Positions 28,401-32,968 of a DNA stretch of 64,000 bases are shown piece by piece. The translations under genes and the position numbers were made by a program. The notes under the pieces are model-generated. The model saw nothing but the letters and a program-made list of their open reading frames with translations, ran no database searches and had not been told where the DNA came from. Source of the stretch: JBOFGK01 sp051649085 (lineage in GTDB: Bacteria; Bacillota_I; Bacilli_A; UBA3375); the NCBI GenBank assembly GCA_051649085.1, contig JBOFGK010000060.1, positions 16,119 through 80,118 of the forward strand, in the 5' to 3' direction. Position 1 is the stretch's first letter, and every line of letters starts with the position of its first letter.

Positions 28401-28472
28401 ATTTATGCACTTGTATTTATTTCAGCATTAGTAGCATTTATATTTGTAAGAAATAAACTTTCAAAAAAATAA
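19479..28472 (+). CDS. Giant modular surface protein (2997 residues)
   Basis: A single uninterrupted frame. It has a signal peptide (to about residue 27, ending VYASTTEA), a non-repeated N-terminal region (about 30-390) with Cys in YTCEAGD, VSCESEEY, TECPYGG and WRCQDSY that could form disulphides, then two repeat zones. Zone one (about 600-2275) holds some nine long units of roughly 165-200 residues, each with a strand-rich module beginning like IRAQDF and carrying KAWDL, plus a second module ending in VVVVIKD. Zone two (about 2275-2935) holds eight short units of 80-86 residues with the same KAW/YAWS signature. It ends STGTISYG, a membrane helix and NKLSKK. No LPxTG is present. An adhesin or surface-filament role is inferred from architecture; the repeats look Ig-like. 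Confidence 0.88.
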   Translation: MKKLFLGFLLALILSSYVPVDLIVYASTTEANGNEEKSVRNQAQTTIGTWDQPTIASPNNIIEGTYTCEAGDTAHSAAVQFTNKQNQKITYGYKNNNQTIPWYKTDGNIVNVADTRFPVTQVYLGGKRTYSSSTVSCESEEYFRSAFGTQGIKRNYTIDGQSSDPAVKKFPYSVAIYPDEAGTLYFEQKVTNTSKENLSVGSALKLKLNLHKEGARAVAENSKIRALADQTPYQVNSKKGLYQQAQIDGKFYTTSVIIDDDVLPFTEATPPEDSDSPSSFAANNYLVTGNFLTECPYGGTPEQQLYLAWRCQDSYDELTAGFETDTIAKDQVMDEIHSGKTTDATDQANTTYPGINLIWRSDAVRTSDTKTMVFGVNPNDNRVPPKIDHLELSSQDEYTFDSTSAPTDANAFVQNIKGTSYGAKAAKLLFGDTAMNDVTSAGTITATGYSNQVGTHTVTLEGTYTDPTDSKNYAVTKNVTVTINRPAESTYAMNADSHIVFGLQSTANAINKQTLLNEVHAQFTKDGSNFNGTSYANIDLEGFSTINQTAEGAYVVNLKGMDAGVEKASKKILIIFKAASTGIDAPNPNVPGEIPGEDLNTLPTKMISAKATHSIGKAVLGSGKTADQIATISEVKVWTLATDTVGSITSTAGTGANLENNQSATNGIISGNAAAGTSVNQVFKAGNATANTNWTVTNDTPVLTANPVVEYNVSASVSQSKLLTDANARISQFGTNVDNAIANGNITVDNTSFGQIDFTQPSVTVVQVNGQVNGIAANPVKVVVVVKDAKTELSPEKKVVITAKDFSMSIDKVEEGTTEAELKSTTYASVKAWDLTNTSTNGPVGTIAQSNISVVNAAQNKILNKTAVLNDVVPNTFSVTSSGATASTNVNGTITATEKLVLTATNYIKYDVRKAGDTNITKEQFYRDVNASLKKLGVEVSGANYANLSSNFDSIPQNIVQPNSVVINGAYNQENATPVTVKVIFSDPDTTVITPDKAIMIDVKNYSENMSALPYAAGDTGKALVKTKSTAKAWNLNTLTEIPVTIADTKLIQSTAKFTDKEEVPFTASAVVGAQTATKTAKATINEDRNIDLTSDDIVVYDKSNAPSESQFRSDINATITPEGETSSNFDTSVNENVVGVYEVTLTGTGLGQTKTKKVMVAIKDADTSVDKDNSKLMIRAVNFDEEKNNLPYATGTTGKITVKNKAEVVAWDLTTGQTVTVNVPDTKLTTSSSTFTRGEKVKVNFSATSPTTSKDISKEIEATVVDSTPLSLTAKDLVIYDKGNLPTTDNKFLTDAEANLQPDGTLSSNVLTEVRDEVGVYVVTITGTSPGKTDVEKEVAVAVKDVDTSVDETNKLMIQAYDFNKGILGLPLADLGKADSSAKAWDLAVATAGEITPTISENRLNDSPVTLRNNDKENVVVGAAVGQRTTSKTVEATILEDRTIALTANEYIEYDVNSSVDLAKFLADTNAELKVSGNKVDNTNMSVPLFNSINFSKVSAYVVQIEGSYEGLIATPKKVVVVIKDSKTVIDNDHKVVIRAQDFGVRKNELSAGFTADDAQTKATAKSWNISSTDTLGEIAGTNSISTITAGNELFNVNNSLIEGSEVPTTFTATAANKTATTTVKATVTDDRTLTLTGSKFIEYEKGSRVATSKFLQDIVAQLKVNGVNTSSGTISAPTFANINLDEVDAHIVEVHGTLEGLTAPSIKVIVAVTDENTDIDVTDPANPRGMVYAKNFEYDVKDLLATQAAVVQKSEAKAWDFTTAGEVKRITPIFNETNNDLFNPNNKLTAGDTVDNVVEAKVSVNGSQVVVVSTNAIATMTDSRDANLSVDELVVYEKGSLPKVDQEFLNNAHATLTPAGEITSDFLDIVKDEVGAYEVTVTGVTKGGKSATKKVVVAVKDENTEIDLINKLMVTGQNFDQEVKDLPLADRGLRKSNAQAWDLAYGAVVRTLTPVISDNILDDEVVSARAKTQVEVQINAQVDTRTLMKKVNANIIDTRNGVLTAKPTVIYHINELEAAANKFIKDAEPVVTLDGDIIDPTATVSSNFETVVKPIIGTYKVKLSAITTGGVATNDAQVVVMVKDDDTIIDPEYQYAVDGNNFIVQRKELALSPEKFFENAKPKAWNLVTGDEVSVSIIKTDVVRGYNINDSLGDHIATIAAVSERSKDFPALKDLVITVADSRLPKIVADPIVNYKKGAIATSSEKFLADAKAKLQIDGVDDNGTLTSNYSSVVKDEIGVFAVTINGVSEGGVAANPKTVNVSISGDNTSEDDKELIYGESFVIKKDEVANLNDTIVIDKAHAKAWSKETALNIDLKVDRSAIKEEVGPYPVTFTTEKGLKHTVIASVVDENTEESTEEALHAKDFMLDVSEVAKLNETVNKRAEVKAWNKINGTILETTADISKVQAKAGSYFVTFKTAKGLVRTVVATVIDENSKVDGETGIHAKNFTVKKSVVEAGLSEADVIKSADAYAWSTKTTLPIKVTTDPTVIEPVPGPYTVTFTAETGLTKKIIVSVIDENTTDNNDNEEALHAKDFTLNLEEVAAQSDTSITTKADAYAWSKVGGINLPLTVDYSKLEAKVGPYPVTFKTVKGTTRTVIASVIDENTEESNEEALHAKDFTMDIKDVPGLKDTVNERAEVLAWNKNSGEILPTIADISNVIEKAGAYEITFTTEKGLKRTVVATVTDDNTDVIDITGIHGRNFKVEKKAVAAGLTEEDVIKLADGYAWSTVTANPIKVSTDPSVIKPEVGPYVVTLVAETGVKRTVIASVIDEETVLTEEEALNAESFIIDIEDVPSQSEKTITERAKAFAWSVKTGASVETKVDYSQLKAEVGPYPVTFTTAIGTKKTVFANVVNEHVAVKPQTEEHLIHGRDFVIRVSDVKNLNHEQIVKHAEAFAWEKNTGQSIEFNSEHQIQPKVGKYPVKFTITQPQTSASEAPHSHTVTATVIDDEAVMPAQEEPKVESTGTISYGIYALVFISALVAFIFVRNKLSKK
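26559..27320 (+). repeat. Three-unit block, first copy
   Basis: Units 2, 3 and 4 of the short repeats. Unit 2 (KLNETVNKRAEV), unit 3 (VEAGLSEADVIK) and unit 4 (AAQSDTSIT) have their closest partners in units 5, 6 and 7, so the block of 762 bases was duplicated as a whole. Confidence 0.8.
27321..28080 (+). repeat. Three-unit block, second copy
   Basis: Units 5 (GLKDTVNERAEV), 6 (VAAGLTEEDVIK) and 7 (PSQSEKTIT) mirror units 2-4 in order. The copies have diverged by scattered substitutions, so the duplication is not recent. Confidence 0.8.
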
Positions 28473-28512
28473 TAAATAAAACTTGGGAAAAGTAATTTAT
28501 AAGTATAAAAAC

Positions 28513-28556
28513 AAATAAGAATAGAGTGTGTTTAATAACACCTCTATTCTTATTTA
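28513..28556 (+). terminator. Strong terminator after the first giant gene
   Basis: AAATAAGAATAGAG and CTCTATTCTTATTT form a long stem with an inner GTGTT/AACAC pair; a T-rich arm follows. Confidence 0.8.
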
Positions 28557-28589
28557 AATAAAAGAAATTTAGAAACAACGAGAATATCT

Positions 28590-28628
28590 AAAAATCTCAA
28601 GATTCCGTTTTGGTTTCTGAGGTTTTTT
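28590..28628. terminator. Shared hairpin terminator element, copy 1
   Basis: Read on the minus strand this is CCTCAGAAACC, a short loop, then GGAATCTTGAGATTTTT. A second copy with the same arms lies at 31851-31894 in the opposite orientation. On the plus strand it ends in TTTTTT, so it can stop transcription from either side. Confidence 0.65.
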
Positions 28629-28675
28629 CTTTTTGTATAATGTAATTAAATCATACATTTTTACAGGAAAAGAGG

Positions 28676-28681
28676 TATAAT
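28676..28681 (+). promoter_or_regulatory. -10 box of the small exported-protein gene
   Basis: TATAAT 21 bases before the start at 28702, with a weak -35 region. Confidence 0.4.
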
Positions 28682-28701
28682 TTAATAAAAGGGGTGAAAC
28701 T

Positions 28702-29211
28702 ATGAAGAAAGCGAAAATAATATTCCTGTTGATTATTTTGTATTTAACACTTAAATCTATAGTGCTAGGTACTATTTTATCAGGTGTGTATGAAATAGTT
28801 GATTCTAATAATAACTTAAGTACATTCAGTATTACATTAGATGATGAAGAAAGAAAATACAAAGATGACTTGTCTATATTGAAAAATGAAAAAGTATATT
28901 TCTTTTTAATATTAATGAAAAGAAATATATTAGATTTTAGTACTAACGATAGCATAATGCAACAAGATGGAAAATATTCTAATAATAATGCTCTAGAAAC
29001 TAGTTTTTCTTTAAGTCAGAATGAGACTGAAAAATTATTAGCCCCTGTATTGCAAAAGAATGATATAGTATATAATTTTAATGATAGTAAAACAGAAGTA
29101 ACAGTCATTAGAGAAGGTAAATGTAAGCTGCAACTTACTATAAAAACAGAAAGTAAACTTAAAAAAAAACTTGAATACAATGAAGAACTTGACAGGAAAT
29201 GTGTTTACTAG
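28702..29211 (+). CDS. Small exported or membrane-anchored protein, unknown
   Basis: 169 residues. The N-terminus (MKKAKIIFLLIILYLTLKS) is a signal anchor or signal peptide without a lipobox. The rest is polar and rich in Asn, Lys and Glu, with two late Cys (CKLQL and RKCVY end). I recognise no family. AGGGGTG gives a ribosome site at the right distance. It lies alone between the giant gene and the AIM24 pair. Base composition is even more AT-rich than its neighbours, and the following bases hold a short in-frame remnant, so recent arrival or decay is possible. Confidence 0.65.
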   Translation: MKKAKIIFLLIILYLTLKSIVLGTILSGVYEIVDSNNNLSTFSITLDDEERKYKDDLSILKNEKVYFFLILMKRNILDFSTNDSIMQQDGKYSNNNALETSFSLSQNETEKLLAPVLQKNDIVYNFNDSKTEVTVIREGKCKLQLTIKTESKLKKKLEYNEELDRKCVY

Positions 29212-29232
29212 CATAATTTTAACTAAAAAGAA

Positions 29233-29391
29233 TTGATTAATAAAAAAGATTTCCCTGAAGTTCCAGCGTATATAATGTATGAAAAAATCGTAAAAAATCA
29301 ATATAGTGAAATATGCTATATAAGCAAAACTAGTGAAACGTTTTTCCAAGAATTAGATTGTAAAAAACTGAGGCGATACAAAGAACTATGA
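29233..29391 (+). other. Possible small ORF or gene remnant
   Basis: An open frame of 52 codons from a TTG without a ribosome site (KKDFPEVPAYIMYEKIVKNQ and onward, ending RRYKEL). Its composition is protein-like, including two Cys, but it has no proper start; it may be the tail of a broken gene related to its upstream neighbour. The rest of 29212-29563 holds only the terminator at 29408. Confidence 0.25.
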
Positions 29392-29407
29392 GGAAATGTA
29401 AAAACAA

Positions 29408-29434
29408 AAAAAGACCTGTTTGAGCAGGTTTTTT
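29408..29434 (+). terminator. Terminator before the AIM24 pair
   Basis: ACCTG-TTTGAG-CAGGT flanked by an A tract and followed by TTTTT. Confidence 0.8.
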
Positions 29435-29563
29435 AAATTAATTAGTAATTTTTGTTTTCTTTTCAAATGAAAATTGGCTTGTCCATATTTGATAGTTATA
29501 AACAACCTACTGTTAAAAAAAATTTATTTATGTGTAATAAAAAATAGTAGATTAGATTCTAAA

Positions 29564-29592
29564 TTGACAAAATATAGTTAATTTGATAAAAT
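29564..29592 (+). promoter_or_regulatory. Promoter of the first AIM24-family gene
   Basis: TTGACA (29564-29569), 17-base spacer, TAAAAT (29587-29592). Confidence 0.75.
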
Positions 29593-29611
29593 CAGAGTAG
29601 AAAGGATTCTT

Positions 29612-30265
29612 ATGGAATATAAATATTTAAACAAAAATGATTTTCCAATAATTGAGTTTACATTACAAACAGGTGAGCAAATTACTTGTGAACGTGGATC
29701 AGTCCTATATTTTGATTCGGAAATAAGCTTAGTTGGAAAGAAAAATGGTAGTTTGCTAGGAGCATTTGGTAAATCAATGCTTGGCGGAGAAAGTCTCTTT
29801 AAAACAATCGCTTCAGCAACGGCTGATAATCAAGTGGTCGGGATTGCCCCAAAAGGATTTGGAAGTATAACAGAAATAAAACTTGAAGGCATAAATTGGT
29901 ATATTTCAGATGGTGGATATTTAGCCTCTACAAAAGATGTAGATTTTACAGTTACTTCACAAAAGGGAATCGCTAATAAACTCTTCGCAGGAACAGGTGG
30001 TTTCTTTATTTTGAAAACAAAAGGATTAGGTACAATATTTATTGAATCAACAGGTTCATTGATTGAATTTGAATTGGACGGTTCAAAAGAGTTTTTAATT
30101 GATAACAACCATTTAATCGCGTGGGAAGAAACAATTGATTTTCGAATTACACCTGCATCCGGAGTTTTAGGGTTTAAAACAGGTGAAGGACTTGTAACAG
30201 CGCTTTCTGGTAAAGGAAAAGTTATTATTCAAAGCCGAAATAAACAAGGTTTAAATCAACTTTGA
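29612..30265 (+). CDS. AIM24-family protein, copy 1
   Basis: A 217-residue TIGR00266/AIM24-type protein. These are beta-rich, repeat-like proteins of unclear biochemical function found in bacteria and (as AIM24) in mitochondria. Family features are the glycine-rich GSLLGAFGKSMLGGESLFKT, GTGGFFILKTKGLGTIFIES, the NNHLIAWEETIDF stretch, and GFKTGEGLVTALSGKGKVIIQSR. There is no signal peptide, so it should be cytoplasmic. AAAGGATTCTT lies before the start. A close paralogue follows 230 bases downstream under its own promoter, so this is a tandem duplication. Confidence 0.88.
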   Translation: MEYKYLNKNDFPIIEFTLQTGEQITCERGSVLYFDSEISLVGKKNGSLLGAFGKSMLGGESLFKTIASATADNQVVGIAPKGFGSITEIKLEGINWYISDGGYLASTKDVDFTVTSQKGIANKLFAGTGGFFILKTKGLGTIFIESTGSLIEFELDGSKEFLIDNNHLIAWEETIDFRITPASGVLGFKTGEGLVTALSGKGKVIIQSRNKQGLNQL

Positions 30266-30433
30266 TGATGAAAACAATGAAAATTTGTCTATAAAGTATC
30301 GATAATATTACAAATAATTAATGATGTTTATACAAAAATATAACGTTACAATTAAAAGGAAAATTAATCGCTGCAAATAACTTAAAAACTCTAGTTTTAA
30401 ATAATTTAAAAACCTTAAATGTTTTTATATGAT

Positions 30434-30469
30434 AAAAATCCAATTCATTTTATTTGACTTGGATTTTTT
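30434..30469 (+). terminator. Terminator between the two AIM24 genes
   Basis: AAAAATCCAA (30434-30443) and TTGGATTTTTT (30459-30469) pair across a 15-base loop. A TATAAT at 30472-30477 begins right after it and is the likely -10 of the second gene, so terminator and promoter are interlocked. Confidence 0.7.
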
Positions 30470-30495
30470 GCTATAATTTAGATAAGGAGGCAGAA

Positions 30496-31176
30496 ATGCA
30501 ATTTAAATATATTAATAAAGATAATTTTCCAATGGTAGAATTTATTTTAAATCATGGAGAAGAAATTAAATGCGAAAGTGGTGCAGTTGTTTATTATGAT
30601 GGAGGAATAGAATTAGAAGGAAAGCGAAATGGAAGTTTACTAGGAGCGCTTGGAAAGTCATTGCTTGGAGGAGAAAATTTTTTCAAAACAACAGCTAAAG
30701 CAAAGCAAGATAATCAAAAAATTGCCTTAGCACCAAAAGCATTTGGTGATATTCATGAATTACAAGTTGGTGGAGTTGATTGGTACATTGAAGATGGTGC
30801 TTACTTAGCAGCAACAAAAGATGTTGACTACGATCTAACAAGACAACAAGGAGTGGGTGGTGCGTTATTTGGAGGAACGGGTGGTTTCTTCATTTTGAAA
30901 ACTAAAGGACAAGGTAGTGTGTTTGTCGAGTCAGTTGGTTCATTAATTGAAATTGAACTAGATGGAACAGAGCAATTTGTGATTGATAATGATCATTTAG
31001 TTGCTTGGGAAAGTTCAATTAGCTATTCAATTGAAGTAGCATCAGGCTTATTTGGTTTCAAAACAGGTGAAGGACTTGTGACAAAATTACATGGACGTGG
31101 AAAAGTAATTATTCAATCACGACAAACAAGAGCTTTTGCACAAGAAATCTTTAGATTTATGCCACAACAAAAATAA
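30496..31176 (+). CDS. AIM24-family protein, copy 2
   Basis: A 226-residue paralogue of the preceding protein, with the same ordered motifs: GSLLGALGKSLLGGENFFKT, GGTGGFFILKTKGQGSVFVE, NDHLVAWESSISY and GFKTGEGLVTKLHGRGKVII. The ATG at 30496 sits after AAGGAGGCAG; an upstream in-frame ATG at 30454 lies in the terminator/promoter region and is rejected. The C-terminus is ten residues longer than copy 1. No function is assigned to either copy. Confidence 0.88.
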   Translation: MQFKYINKDNFPMVEFILNHGEEIKCESGAVVYYDGGIELEGKRNGSLLGALGKSLLGGENFFKTTAKAKQDNQKIALAPKAFGDIHELQVGGVDWYIEDGAYLAATKDVDYDLTRQQGVGGALFGGTGGFFILKTKGQGSVFVESVGSLIEIELDGTEQFVIDNDHLVAWESSISYSIEVASGLFGFKTGEGLVTKLHGRGKVIIQSRQTRAFAQEIFRFMPQQK

Positions 31177-31208
31177 TATATAAAGCTTATTATCAAGGAT
31201 AGGAACTA

Positions 31209-31793
31209 ATGAAAAAACAATATAAACAAATGTATAAACAAAGTAAAAAACCAATTATTTTAAAAACAGAGAACCAAAAAATAGTTTATATTATGGGATG
31301 TGGTGATCCAAATACAAGTCAAGAATTTCAAAAGCATATTGAAAAATTGTATAAATTCAGTTATGCAATTCGAATGTCGTATAAAAAAGAACCAATAGCT
31401 GGCTATTATACTTATAGTGTTGGACCGCTTGAAGGGATTTGGACAACGACAGATCAACTAGAATACACCGGTGATAAAAGTAAACTTAAGTATAAACTAC
31501 TAATTGTGCAACCGGATTTTGTAACAGAAGCTGTATTTAACTTATACAAACAGCAATTAGGAGAGTTTGGTGAAGAACTAGAGTATGAAGTTTTAGAAGA
31601 AGGGACAGTTGGTCAAATTATGCACGTCGGGAGTTATGACTTGGAACCAGAGACGATTAAACATTTAGAAGAATTTGTTAGTAAAAATGGATACGAACTT
31701 GTAAAAAACACGCATCATGAAATTTATTTAAGTGACTTTCGAAAAACAGCGGAAGAAAACTTAAAGACAATTATTAGATATAGTTTAAAATAA
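31209..31793 (+). CDS. GyrI-like small-molecule-binding protein
   Basis: 194 residues with the SOUL/GyrI-like fold found as the effector domain of AraC/MerR regulators and as free-standing proteins. Visible are YTYSVGPLEGIWTT, LKYKLLIVQPDFVTEAVF, the acidic GEELEYEVLEEG and GQIMHVGSYDLEPETI, and the ending THHEIYLSDFRKT, which is characteristic of the stand-alone form. No DNA-binding domain is attached. It follows the second AIM24 gene by 32 bases with a GGATAGGA ribosome site and may share its transcript. Its ligand is unknown. Confidence 0.75.
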   Translation: MKKQYKQMYKQSKKPIILKTENQKIVYIMGCGDPNTSQEFQKHIEKLYKFSYAIRMSYKKEPIAGYYTYSVGPLEGIWTTTDQLEYTGDKSKLKYKLLIVQPDFVTEAVFNLYKQQLGEFGEELEYEVLEEGTVGQIMHVGSYDLEPETIKHLEEFVSKNGYELVKNTHHEIYLSDFRKTAEENLKTIIRYSLK

Positions 31794-31850
31794 AAAAGCT
31801 GCTTTTTCTCAATTGTAACTTTGATTAAAAGCTAGAGTATAAAAAAAGAA

Positions 31851-31894
31851 TTAAATCTCAGAAACCGATTAGGAATCTTGAGATTTAATTTTTT
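31851..31894. terminator. Shared hairpin terminator element, copy 2
   Basis: AAATCTCAGAAACC, a six-base loop, GGAATCTTGAGATTT, followed by AATTTTTT. It lies between converging genes (GyrI-like on plus, pstS on minus) and can serve both. It shares both arms with the element at 28590-28628. Confidence 0.7.
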
Positions 31895-31919
31895 GTGTTT
31901 ATATATACTCTATTTTGGC

Positions 31920-32708
31920 TTATTCTGCAGGAATTAATCCTGATTCAGGTGCAAGAGCTGCACTATTTTCTTGAATCCAAGTTAAAAGTTTTTTTGATGA
32001 ATCTGTTTGGAATTTTTCGTTCCATACAAGAAGGAATGGACGAGAAATTGTATATTTTTTATCAAGAACATTTTTAGCAGTTGGTTCTACACCATCAACA
32101 GCAAGTCCCTTTAATTTATCATCTAAGTTTTCAAATGAAATATAACCAATTGCTGCTTCATTTCCTGCAACTGTATTGGCAACGTCACCATTTCCAGATT
32201 GAACAATACTATTTTTTACTTGATCTTTGATGTCAAGTAATTCTTCAAATGCACTTCTTGTTCCACTTCCTGATTCTCTTGAAACAACTGAAATAGCAGC
32301 GTCAGCTCCACCAACTTCGCTCCAATTAGAAATTTTTCCTGTAAAAATATCTACTATTTGTGCACGAGTTAAGCTACTAACTTTATTGTTTGGGTGTACA
32401 GCAATTGCAATTCCATCGTATGCTAATACAAATTCTTGAACTTCTGTTTTTTCTTCAGGCTTTAATTCACGAGAAGCTGTTCCAAAAGTATATGTTCCAT
32501 CAATAGCTTTTACAACTCCATCACTTGAAGATGTTGATTGGTAAGTTGATTCAACTTTGATAGCAGTATTAGATTGTGGAATAATAAATTCTTCCATAAA
32601 TTTTTGAACTGATGTTGAACCACCAATTGCAACTGTTTGTTGTGCTGCTGGTGCACATCCTGCAAGTGTCATAACTAAAAGCAAACCAAGTGTAAATATT
32701 TTTTTCAT
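31920..32708 (-). CDS. pstS: Phosphate-binding lipoprotein (PstS family)
   Basis: A 262-residue extracellular phosphate-binding protein anchored by lipid at the Cys of its lipobox LAGC. It has the PstS pattern: VAIGGSTSVQKFMEEF near the start, FGTASRELKPEE, GIAIAVHPNNKV, LTRAQIVDIFTGKISNW, VVSRESGSGTRSAFEELL (phosphate loop) and GYISFENL. AAGGAG precedes the start. No pstC, pstA, pstB or phoU gene is next to it, so it is either an orphan receptor for a transporter elsewhere or the remains of a split operon. Confidence 0.88.
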   Translation of the reverse strand: MKKIFTLGLLLVMTLAGCAPAAQQTVAIGGSTSVQKFMEEFIIPQSNTAIKVESTYQSTSSSDGVVKAIDGTYTFGTASRELKPEEKTEVQEFVLAYDGIAIAVHPNNKVSSLTRAQIVDIFTGKISNWSEVGGADAAISVVSRESGSGTRSAFEELLDIKDQVKNSIVQSGNGDVANTVAGNEAAIGYISFENLDDKLKGLAVDGVEPTAKNVLDKKYTISRPFLLVWNEKFQTDSSKKLLTWIQENSAALAPESGLIPAE

Positions 32709-32767
32709 TTTTTTAATTCTCCTTTTTTTAAAATTTTTCTTTCAAGTATATTGTAGCAAGTAGTTGT

Positions 32768-32809
32768 TTTTAACAATATTAAAAAACTTTTAACATTGTT
32801 AAAAAAATA
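32768..32809. promoter_or_regulatory. Repeated TTAACA boxes upstream of pstS
   Basis: TTAACA occurs at 32770 and 32790 and the second forms a palindrome with TGTTAA (TTTTAACATTGTTAAAA). The placement upstream of a phosphate gene suggests a PhoP-type operator, but spacing does not match the usual 11-base period well. Confidence 0.3.
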
Positions 32810-32908
32810 CTTTTTTGGATATAGACGAAATTGGTAAATACATTAAATAGTCTACATTAATGAATATTTGTAGTCGAAATTAACAATGTAAATGATTTAG
32901 GAATAATG

Positions 32909-32928
32909 TTCCCGAATCTGGGATAACG
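32909..32928 (+). promoter_or_regulatory. Inverted repeat upstream of the mannosidase operon
   Basis: GTT-CCC-GAATCT-GGGA-TAAC is a GC-rich imperfect palindrome 40-60 bases before the first gene, a plausible operator for the operon's regulator. Confidence 0.35.
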
Positions 32929-32968
32929 CAAGTTAGATTTTTTGTTAGGATAGTAGTAAGGAGCATAA

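Noticed and set aside
19479..28472. LPxTG sorting signal in the giant proteins
   Set aside because: No LPxTG in either C-terminus; only a STGT-like variant, reported as a finding instead.
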